A stretch of 15,716 bases of DNA, taken from the NCBI GenBank assembly GCA_963979005.1, contig CAXBVF010000023.1, positions 1-15,716 on the forward strand, written 5' to 3'. This document shows positions 1-6,562 of the stretch, piece by piece. The position numbers and the translations under genes were made by a program. Every line of letters begins with the position of its first letter. Positions within the stretch are counted from its first letter, which is position 1. The notes below the pieces were generated by a model. It did not search any database and was not told where the DNA came from. It was given only the letters and a program-made list of their open reading frames with translations. Source of the stretch: UBA6164 sp963979005 (lineage in GTDB: Bacteria; Patescibacteriota; Gracilibacteria; BD1-5; UBA6164).

Positions 1-804
1 AATGATAATTTAACAGCAGCAATAATTGTTCCAACTGCAAACAGAGATGAGTGAATGTTTGGTACATATGATTCTACTAAAACTCAACATATATGGAGTA
101 TGTGAACAGGTTATAGAAATTCTGCAGCAGGTACAAACTTTGGTAATTTATATGGTTTAGCTTATAAACATACAAATAATACTACAGGTTGAACTATGGC
201 ATGAGGTCATCAAATGGTATGGGCACAAAATTGAAATGGTACATCGGCAATGGGTACAAATATATGGACAAGTTGAGCTGTAATAGTTGATTCTTCTACT
301 GTAATTTGAGCTGATGCTTGGATTGAATGAGATAGGATTAGACAATGAACAGTTGATGGATCAGAAATACAAGATAATAGTTTATATGCAGCAGATATAG
401 CAGCAGATAGTATATGAGCAAGTGAATTAGCAAATAATTCAGTTGCAAGTGCAAATGTAGTAGATAACTCATTAACCGCCACTGATTTAGCTGCTAACTC
501 TTGTTGAGATTCTGAACTAATTGATACTCCAACTTTTACAAATATAAATGTATTATCAGGAAATTCAAATTGATTAAGATTTTGGTCTAGTAACTCATAT
601 AAAATAAGTATGTGAAACGCAACTGAAAATCATTATGGTCCAGTTAATGGCTATTCTATAAATTCAGCTATGAGTAGTACTGTTTGAAGATGATTTACAT
701 GGTGAGTAACATGAGTTGCTCCAGTTGCTGCATTAGAAGTAACTACATGAAATATGCAAATTAAATGAGGACTTAAAACAACTTGTATTTGAAATTGTTT
801 TTAA
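1..804 (+). CDS. Tail-fibre/adhesin-like surface protein, 3' end (partial)
   Basis: The frame is open from the first base, so the 5' end lies outside the window; 267 residues are visible, ending at TAA, with TGA read as Gly. The first ~110 residues (motifs YRNSAAGTNFGNLYGLAY, GGHQMVWAQNG and GTNIWTSG) resemble a domain of phage tail-fibre, shufflon and receptor-binding proteins. Next come five perfect-length decapeptide repeats (bases 367-516) of the pattern [ILV]xx[ND]S[LIVC]xxx[DEN], as in trimeric fibre stalks. The C-terminal ~95 residues (GLRFWSSNSY, GRGFTWG, GNMQIKGG) look like a fibre head and end in a Cys pair (CIGNC). The likely role is a secreted or surface-attached fibre binding a host or prey cell. 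The domain resemblance is from recognition; location and role are inferred. A phage remnant is the alternative, but no other phage gene is present. Confidence 0.6.
367..516 (+). repeat. Five tandem 30-bp units encoding decapeptide repeats
   Basis: Five consecutive 10-residue units read IQDNSLYAAD, IAADSIGASE, LANNSVASAN, VVDNSLTATD and LAANSCGDSE. Every unit has a hydrophobic residue at position 1, Asn/Asp then Ser at positions 4-5, and an acidic or Asn residue at position 10. The DNA copies are diverged, so conservation is at the protein level. Such repeats typically form an elongated trimeric beta stalk in fibre proteins. Confidence 0.75.
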
Positions 805-836
805 TATGATATTAAAAAGATTATTAAATTTATAAA

Positions 837-1283
837 ATGAAAAAAATTATTATACAATTCTCGTTATTATTAGTATCATTTGTTGGTATTTTACAAATAG
901 CTAATGCAGCTACTTGTAATTTATGAACGCAGGAATGGATTAATGGTAGTTGGACTGTGCCATCTGATTGTACATTAGATGTATGACCACATTTAATTAA
1001 TTGAAATGTTACTGTATGAGATAGGATAGTAACAATACCTAATAATTCAATGTTAGTACTTGATTTGTCATTAAGAAAAGCTACTTTTAACTTATGAAAG
1101 ATATTGTTACAATGAAATGCATTGATTAAATATTTATGGAGTAGTAGTTATACTTCTACATCTTGATCCACTGCATGTCCAGTTTGAACTTTAGCAGTTG
1201 CTCAATCATCATTAGCTGATGCTGTTGCATCATTGGTAAATGCCAATAATGCGATGACAGCTTGAAGATTCTATTGTCGTTAA
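837..1283 (+). CDS. Small secreted protein of unknown function
   Basis: The product has 148 residues and opens with a clear signal peptide: Lys-Lys, a hydrophobic core of about 18 residues, and an ANAA cleavage region near residue 25. The mature part holds four Cys (ATC near the N-terminus, SDC, ACP and the C-terminal YCR), suggesting two disulfides outside the membrane. The centre (INGNVTVGDR, IVTIPNNSMLVLDLS) alternates hydrophobic and polar residues like a short beta-solenoid. The gene starts 32 bases after the fibre-like gene with no terminator between them, so the two are probably co-transcribed; it may be an accessory of that protein. I do not recognise a family. Ten internal TGA codons are read as Gly. 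Confidence 0.6.
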
Positions 1284-1290
1284 AATTAAA

Positions 1291-1327
1291 AAATAAAGAG
1301 ATATTTATAAATATCTCTTTATTTTTT
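1291..1327. terminator. Bidirectional hairpin terminator
   Basis: A perfect 16-bp inverted repeat (arms 1291-1306 and 1309-1324, core AAAGAGATATTT) is followed by T residues on both strands. It lies between two convergent genes, and the TAA of the minus-strand gene sits inside the right arm. Confidence 0.8.
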
Positions 1328-1756
1328 AATTAATTTTTTAATACTGATTTTAATTATTTGATGATTATCTCAAATAGAATTATCATCTCTTTCTAGCCAT
1401 AATTGTCTAGAATATATATCTCATTCAAAATTTATTATATCATCAATTGTATTTCATTGTTTATCTATATATTTATAAATACTGTTTGTAGATCAGGTAA
1501 GTACTTCATACTCCATAAAATTATTATTTTTCCTTAAATAGAATAGTTCAGTTTCTCTAATTACATCTGTATTTATTTTTTTAATTACAGTTTCTGTATT
1601 ATTTTTAAGTACACTTATTATTTTTTTATTTTCGTATACCTCTAAAGTAGCTCTACTATTTATCAGTAAATTGGTTACTCATAATATAATAAAAGCAAGT
1701 ATAAAAACTCAGATGATTATTCAAACCAAAGACTCTCAAGAAGTATTTTTTATCAT
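1319..1756 (-). CDS. Minor pseudopilin-like protein with atypical prepilin motif
   Basis: The product has 145 residues. A 7-residue leader (MIKNTSG) is followed by ESLVG and a ~20-residue hydrophobic helix (IIIGVFILAFIILGV), the layout of PilV/PilW-type minor pilins of type IV pili and type II secretion. The Gly at -1 is present, but the usual Glu at mature position 5 is Gly (a TGA codon), and mature residue 1 is Glu rather than Phe or Met. The remainder is a charged domain without recognised motif (LEVYEN, FEGDIY). It diverges from the prepilin gene at 1824 with only 67 bases between the starts, which supports a pilus role. Its stop lies in the shared terminator. Pilin class is fairly secure; the exact subunit role is unknown. 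Confidence 0.65.
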
Positions 1757-1757
1757 T

Positions 1758-1784
1758 TTGAAAAAAAAGAAAAATTATTATAAT
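1758..1784 (+). promoter_or_regulatory. Putative promoter of the prepilin/PilX-like unit
   Basis: TTGAAA (1758-1763) and TATAAT (1779-1784) are separated by 15 bases, slightly short. The predicted transcript would start near 1791, leaving a leader of about 33 bases before the ATG at 1824 and almost none before an ATG at 1792. Confidence 0.4.
1777..1782 (-). promoter_or_regulatory. Putative -10 box for the minus-strand pseudopilin gene
   Basis: A perfect TATAAT on the minus strand lies 20 bases upstream of the ATG. It overlaps the plus-strand TATAAT at 1779-1784, so the divergent pilin genes may compete for polymerase. No convincing -35 box was found on this strand. Confidence 0.35.
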
Positions 1785-1823
1785 CTAGTTTATGAAAATA
1801 ATACTTTTTGTAAAGCCTAAAAA

Positions 1824-2480
1824 ATGCTAAAAAAGACATATATAGAAAATATTGATAACACCCTTGAAAAAGAGAAAGTTTCTTTTTTTAAGGCGGCCTT
1901 TACTCTTACGGAAGTAGTTATTGCCACATTTATATCTGCTATAATATTATCATTCATATTTGTCTTTTTAACTGATATTATTGATGGTATTTGATCAACT
2001 AGAAAGGAAGTAATAACTATTTCTTCTTTTTATGAATTTACTAGTAAAATTAACAACTTATCAAATATATATAATACTGGTTCTATTATTATTGAAACAT
2101 CAACATGAAGTGATGTTTATTTAATGAAAGATACTAAATGATTAAAATGAGTACTTGTTTGACCTGTTAATTTGCAAGACTTCAAGTTAGATAATGATAA
2201 TACTGTTTATGAGAACAAATGATTATGATTTAGAAAATTAAATGAAGCTGAGTTAATAGCTGTAGAACTTGATCCACAGATAGTTTTTGATTACTCCTTT
2301 CATAAAGATCAAATTTTTTCAAACTTAAAAGTACAGGATTTTATAGCTATTTCTTATAATGCATGAACCATTACAAATATACATTTGATTTTGGATTTAA
2401 ATTTTCAAACATCTTTAATTTGACAATTATGGTCTGAATTACCAAAAGATTCTTTAATTAGATTAAATATTGATTTATAA
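1824..2480 (+). CDS. Type IV prepilin/pseudopilin with long leader
   Basis: The product has 218 residues. A long hydrophilic leader of 25 residues ends in KAA, followed by FTLTE and a hydrophobic helix (VVIATFISAIILSFIFVFL). This is the prepilin peptidase/methylation motif with the conserved Glu at mature position 5 (residue 30), but with Ala instead of Gly before the cut. The rest is a soluble domain of ~165 residues, longer than a major pilin and in the size range of PilW/GspJ-like minor pilins. The ATG is the first possible start because an in-frame TAA lies six bases upstream. The next gene begins three bases after the stop, so the two are translationally close and co-transcribed. Confidence 0.75.
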
Positions 2481-2483
2481 ATT

Positions 2484-3650
2484 ATGAAAAAAAACAAAAA
2501 AGCTATTGTACTTATCTATGTTTTATTTTTAGTTACATTAACCGTTATTTTTTCGACTATAGTATTAAATAATAATTCATTTCTATTTAATATTACTCAT
2601 TATTTTGATTATGATTCTAAATTATATTCAAATATCGATAGTGACTCAAAAATATTAGTTGATATAAATAGGGAAGTAAATAATAATTGAAACTGATTTA
2701 CAGATAATGTGTCATGTCCACAAGCCTGAACTATTTCAATGAGTTGATCTACAGTTGCATGATTTGCATGAACTACATTAATAAATGACGGGGAAGTATA
2801 TTGTTCTTGATCATATTTAACTTATTCTTTAAAATTAACATTTAATACTTGAACTACTGATATTGTACAAGCTGAATGGTGACCATATATCACTTCACTA
2901 ACTACCTGAGTATGAGATTTTGTATTTTGAGATGCTGATACAACTTTGATAGATTTTTCTGCTTCTGCTTACTTATCGGGTGATTGATATGATGATGATT
3001 TTGATAGTGATAATTATATGGCAACTTCAACTTGAAATACTTCAACCTGAACATATTATCTTGATTCATACCAAGATGATGATGTTTCATGAAGAAAAAC
3101 AATATTCTGATATGTAGCATTAGATTTTTGATATAAAAAAGTATTTTGGAATAATTCTAGAACAGTTGCTATTATAGATGAAAATACTAATAATAATGAT
3201 AACTTAAATATAAAAATCTGAGATGTTGATTCTTGAGTTTTGCATTTTGATATAGATAAACCATATTTTATTAAACTAGTTATGTTTAATAAAAATAAAT
3301 ATATAGCAACAAACGAACTTGTATCATTATGAACTCTAGACTGAAGTGGGCTAGCATGAATTTGATATTTACAGAACAATGCTTGAGTACTTAGTTTATC
3401 AGGATGAATTACATGAAATGAATATGTATTTGATTTTTTAAATAATGATTATGCTTTATTTATAAAGAATAATTGAACAGGAGCTCTTCTGTATCAAGTT
3501 ACTTGAGAAACTACTACAGGGACTTGAATTTATATTACTCCAATTGATGACAGTGATTCAGAAATTGTAAGATATATTTGAAATGAGATTTTACTAGATA
3601 CAGATTCTAGGTTTGTAGCGAAACAAACAGAACTTATTTATAAAAAATAA
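2484..3650 (+). CDS. PilX-like membrane-anchored pilus-associated protein
   Basis: The product has 388 residues. After MKKNKK comes a single hydrophobic helix (residues ~7-29, AIVLIYVLFLVTLTVIFST) like the N-terminus of PilX-type minor pilins, without a clear Gly/Glu5 prepilin signature. The large C-terminal part is rich in Gly, Thr, Ser, Asn and Asp (DGYDDDFDSD, STGNTSTGTYYLD), as expected for an extracellular beta-rich domain, with only two Cys. Its position directly after the prepilin (three-base gap, shared AATTATG start context) argues that it is exported and assembled with the pilus, perhaps as a tip adhesin. About one in ten codons of the extracellular part is TGA. The adhesin role is inference; no C-terminal family was recognised. 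Confidence 0.6.
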
Positions 3651-3690
3651 GCTTTACAAAGCAAAAAAAACTATTAAACTGTCTTTCAGT

Positions 3691-3724
3691 AAATATCCTA
3701 TAAAATATTTTTAGGATATTTTTT
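3691..3724 (+). terminator. Rho-independent terminator of the pilin unit
   Basis: Arms AAATATCCTA (3691-3700) and TAGGATATTT (3712-3721) enclose an 11-base loop and are followed by further T residues. It separates the pilin unit from the CorC-like gene. Confidence 0.7.
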
Positions 3725-3743
3725 AAAATATTAATCATTAATT

Positions 3744-5036
3744 ATGGACCCATTTCTCATATCTTTGTTTGTTGTATTATTTTTTTTATCAGCATTTTTT
3801 TCTGGTACAGAACTAGCTTTAATGAGCTTAGCTAAGCATAAAATAGACTCACTTGTTAAACAAAGAAAATATTGATCTAAGGCCCTTAAAAAGATAAAAG
3901 AAAATAATGATAGACTACTTATTACTATTCTTATTTGAAATAATTTAGTAAACGTATATACAGCGGCTCTAGCAACAACTATTGCTATCTCATTCTGAGA
4001 AGCTGCGTGATTAGCTCAAGCAACTTCAATTTGAATTGCTACATGAATAGTTACTTTTTTACTATTATTATTTTGAGAAATAATACCAAAAAGTTTAGCT
4101 ACAAAGAATGCAGCAACCATTTCATTATTAGTAGCTCCTATTTATAAGTTTTTGATGTTAATATTATTTCCAGTTATTACTTTTATGGAAGTATTAATTA
4201 GAATATTTTCACCTAAAGCAAAAATAGAACAATTAACTGATGAAGAAATAGACAGTTTCATTGATATGTGAAGAGAAGCATGAACATTAGAAAAAGAGGA
4301 ACATGAAAAAATAAAAAATATATTGGATTTAGAAGATACTTATGTAGAAGAAATAATGACTCCTAGAGTAAAAATTGAGGCATTATCAATAAATACTACA
4401 GTAAAAGATGCTTTAGATTTTTTCTTATCTCATACTCATAGTAGAATACCTATTTTTACATGAACCATAGACAAAATAGATTATTTTTTGAATTGAAGAG
4501 AATTACTTTTACAAGTAAAAAATGGAAATTTATCTTCTAAATTAAGTGAATTAGATTTACAGGAAGTAATGAAGACTCCTTTAAATCAAACTGTAGATAC
4601 TCTTTTTACAAAATTTCAAAAGGAACATAAAATTATGGCAATCGTTATTGATGAATATGGTTGAGTATCATGACTTATCACTTTGGAAGATATTATAGAA
4701 GAAGTATTTGGTGAAATCAGAGATGAAACTGATAAAGAAGTAGATGAAATTAAGAAATTATGAAATGATTCTCTACTTGTAGAATCTGATGCCCTTATAG
4801 AAGATGTATTAGAGAAATTATGATTAGAATTAGCTGATGCATGAATCGATGAAAAAGAATTTGATTGAGAAACGATTGGTTATGTTATTACTCACAAAGT
4901 AGAGTGATTTCCTAGCTCATGAGAAGTTATTTCATTTAAATGTAAACCACATGATAGAAGTTGTACTAAACTAGAATTCACAGTAATAGATATAAAAAAT
5001 CATAGAATAGGTAAAATAGAAGTAAAAAAGAGTTAG
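3744..5036 (+). CDS. CNNM/CBS/CorC (HlyC/CorC) family membrane protein
   Basis: The product has 430 residues, the normal length for this family of integral membrane proteins linked to Mg2+/Co2+ or Na+ transport. In order: an N-terminal DUF21/CNNM transmembrane domain (to about residue 180; SAFFSGTELALMSL at the start), two CBS domains (about 200-320; EEIMTPRVKIEA and IDEYGGVSGLITLEDIIEE), and a C-terminal CorC_HlyC domain (from ~345). The two glycines of EYGGVSG after the first are TGA codons, a direct test of the recoding. It begins after a terminator and ends with TAG immediately next to the stop of the convergent gene. CBS domains usually bind adenine nucleotides. Substrate is not determinable from sequence. 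Confidence 0.9.
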
Positions 5037-5055
5037 TTAAACTAACTCTTTTTTT
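5025..5055. terminator. Bidirectional terminator over two abutting stop codons
   Basis: Arms AAAAAGAGTTAGT and ACTAACTCTTTTT with a three-base loop, flanked by A and T runs. It contains the TAG of the CorC-like gene (5034-5036) and the TAA of the minus-strand gene (5037-5039). Confidence 0.75.
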
Positions 5056-5816
5056 ATATCTTTTCTAATATCTCAGTTGTGAAATTTTAGTATATTATCA
5101 TTTATTATCACTCAAAATGGTTTTCATATTTTTGCATAGTGTTTTAATGTTTTTGGAAGAAATATTTTTTTAAATAAATAATTTATCCCTCACACTTGAA
5201 TTCTCTCTCCCTTGAGGGAGAAAGAGGCTGCATTTTTTTGTTTTTGCTCCCTCTCCTTCAAAGGAGAGGGTTGGGGTGAGGTTATTGTTATATATTTTCT
5301 ATTCTCCTCAATTATATCTAAATATTCATTAAAATCAGCCCAATTACTATTTTTTTCTAATAATAAATCATAAGTATTATTAAAATCTAAGATTGGTTTA
5401 AAATAAACTATCCAAAAGTATAAATAAATATCATTTTCTAGTTTCCAAGAATTAAAATCAAGTCAATCTATCGTAGAAAAAAAACTCAAACAAAACCTTC
5501 AAGCATGTTTTTTTGCAGTTTTTCTTACTCACAATAATTGAAAAATTAAAGTAATTAATATTCTATTTAACCACATAGAATTAGTAGTAGTAACTATGAG
5601 TAGGTCAATATCAGACTCATTATTGGAACAGTTCATTGAAATACTATTTCATATTCATATCATTTTTAATCCTGGAATCCATTTAATATATTTAATATAT
5701 TTTTTAGTTTTTTTATAGAATCTTTCTTCTATTTCTGAAGGACTATTTTTTATATTAAAATGATTGGTGAATTTATTGTGTTGAGATTTATTGAATTTTT
5801 GTTTCATTTTAGTCAT
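5037..5816 (-). CDS. Nucleotidyltransferase-fold protein with an in-frame palindromic repeat
   Basis: The product has 259 residues. Residues ~46-75 contain IPGL, GIGNSISM and NESDIDLLIV, the GS-x(n)-DxD motif of the polymerase-beta nucleotidyltransferase superfamily; D69 and D71 are the expected metal ligands, and the second residue of the GS motif is Asn (GNS). The following MWLNRILITLIFQLLGVRK and KHAGRFCLSFF also occur in a CPR-common nucleotidyltransferase family. Residues ~179-210 (TSPQPSPLKERE to IQVGG) are encoded by a GC-richer palindrome that keeps the frame open and interrupts the C-terminal part. The substrate is unknown; antitoxin-like or kanamycin-type activity cannot be claimed. 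A second Met at residue 4 is an alternative start. Confidence 0.75.
5187..5281. repeat. 95-bp palindromic repeat inserted in a coding region
   Basis: The outer ends CCTCAC (5188-5193) and GTGAGG (5276-5281) are inverted. Inside are two hairpins: TCTCCC/GGGAGA (5206-5221) and CCCTCTCC/GGAGAGGG (5249-5270). TTAT occurs immediately on both sides (5183-5186 and 5282-5285), a possible 4-bp target duplication; 95 plus 4 is 99 bases, exactly 33 codons. It is much richer in G+C than its surroundings and resembles the widespread mobile CTCTCC/GGAGAG palindromes found in many bacteria. Confidence 0.75.
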
Positions 5817-5837
5817 TATTTACTATAATATGTGTAA

Positions 5838-5865
5838 ATAATATTTTAATATGTATAAAAATCAA
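5838..5865 (-). promoter_or_regulatory. Putative promoter of the nucleotidyltransferase gene
   Basis: On the minus strand TTGATT (5865-5860) and TATTAT (5843-5838) are 16 bases apart, with the ATG 21 bases further on. The 53-base gap is shared with the divergent superoxide reductase gene, whose own candidate -10 is TATAAA at 5854-5859. Confidence 0.35.
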
Positions 5866-5869
5866 CTTT

Positions 5870-6307
5870 ATGAAATTTTTGTGTACTAATTGTAATTATG
5901 TTTTTGATAAAGCTCTTTGAGATGTAGAAGAAAAAATTGAAATTTGAACAGAGCTTGATAAATGTCCTGTTTGTGAGGAATATGATACATTCCAATGAAT
6001 AGAAGAAGAAATAAATTATATAGATATTGATAGTTTAGGAGCCTTAGAGATAGATCATATACCAGAAATAAAGATTAAAGATAATAAGTTAATAGTAACT
6101 ATTGCAAACGAAATTCATCCTATGGGAGAGGGGCATAGAATAGCTTCCATTTGACTTTATGATGAGTATTGAGACCTTATAGAAGAAAAATATTTAGAAC
6201 TCGAAACAGAAGCAAATGTTGAGTTTGATTTTGATGATTTAGATGAGTTTGAAATTCGTACTAAGTGTAGTGTTCATTGAGTATGGGCAAGAAAATTTGT
6301 TAATTAA
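5870..6307 (+). CDS. Superoxide reductase with N-terminal rubredoxin-like domain
   Basis: The product has 145 residues and is a desulfoferrodoxin-type superoxide reductase, a cytoplasmic non-heme iron enzyme that reduces superoxide to peroxide without making O2. The N-terminal domain has C5-x2-C8 and C32-P-x-C35, a rubredoxin-like iron site. The catalytic domain supplies the expected ligands: H63 (DHIP), H83 (HPM), H89 (GHRI), C133 and H136 (CSVHGVW). The catalytic-loop Glu-Lys that normally precedes the first His is Ile-Asp (EIDHIP), so the usual Lys is absent. A long acidic linker (residues 36-60) joins the domains. It lies between two GC-rich palindromes. No rubredoxin or peroxidase partner is visible nearby. 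It suggests an anaerobe or microaerophile that meets oxygen. Confidence 0.85.
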
Positions 6308-6312
6308 AAATC

Positions 6313-6431
6313 TAATCCCTCCCCTCGTTCCTCGGTACTCCCTTTGGAAAAGGGAGACTAAATTGTTATTTTTAAATAAATAGAATAAAATCTCCCTTTT
6401 CCAAAGGGAGTACCCGAAGGGGGAGGGATTA
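6313..6431. mobile_element. 119-bp MITE-like palindromic element
   Basis: Nested inverted repeats: outer 12-bp perfect arms TAATCCCTCCCC (6313-6324) and GGGGAGGGATTA (6420-6431), and inner 24-bp perfect arms 6334-6357 and 6391-6414 (core CTCCCTTTGGAAAAGGGAG). Between them is a 33-base AT-rich loop without coding capacity. The ends carry TA, as in mariner-type miniature elements. It begins five bases after the superoxide reductase stop and could also terminate that transcript. No transposase is in the window, so mobility is inferred from structure only. Confidence 0.65.
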
Positions 6432-6452
6432 AAAATATTAGGCTACTTTTAT

Positions 6453-6481
6453 TTGCATTATACTCAAATTTATACTATAAT
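6453..6481 (+). promoter_or_regulatory. Distal promoter of the ATPase/antiporter unit
   Basis: TTGCAT (6453-6458) and TATAAT (6476-6481) are 17 bases apart, the canonical spacing. It lies just after the palindromic element and gives a leader of about 75 bases. Confidence 0.5.
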
Positions 6482-6506
6482 TAATATATAAATTATTAAC
6501 TACTTT

Positions 6507-6537
6507 TTGTGTATTTATAAACATTTGTTTATATAAT
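6507..6537 (+). promoter_or_regulatory. Possible proximal promoter of the ATPase/antiporter unit
   Basis: TTGTGT (6507-6512) and TATAAT (6532-6537) with a 19-base spacer, about 26 bases before the start. It is weaker than the distal candidate because of its long spacer. Confidence 0.3.
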
Positions 6538-6562
6538 TATTGCAAAGAGTTAAATAAAAATT

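Noticed and set aside
210..482. Minus-strand ORF of about 90 residues
   Set aside because: It lies antisense to the decapeptide-repeat region and reflects the repetitive GCA/GAT composition; the plus-strand frame has a clear domain order.
1..804. Prophage tail module
   Set aside because: Only one fibre-like protein is seen; the neighbours are a secreted protein and pilus genes, not phage structural or lysis genes. It remains possible that phage genes lie upstream.
2902..3379. Overlapping minus-strand ORFs (72 and 107 residues)
   Set aside because: Antisense to the PilX-like gene, low-complexity His/Tyr/Ser composition, no start context or family.
5187..6431. CRISPR array or integron-like repeats
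   Set aside because: Only two different palindromes are present, with no regular direct repeats and spacers and no cas or integrase gene.
6308..6562. Riboswitch or small RNA in the longest intergenic gap
   Set aside because: The only strong structure is the MITE-like palindrome; the rest is AT-rich promoter sequence with no recognisable aptamer core.
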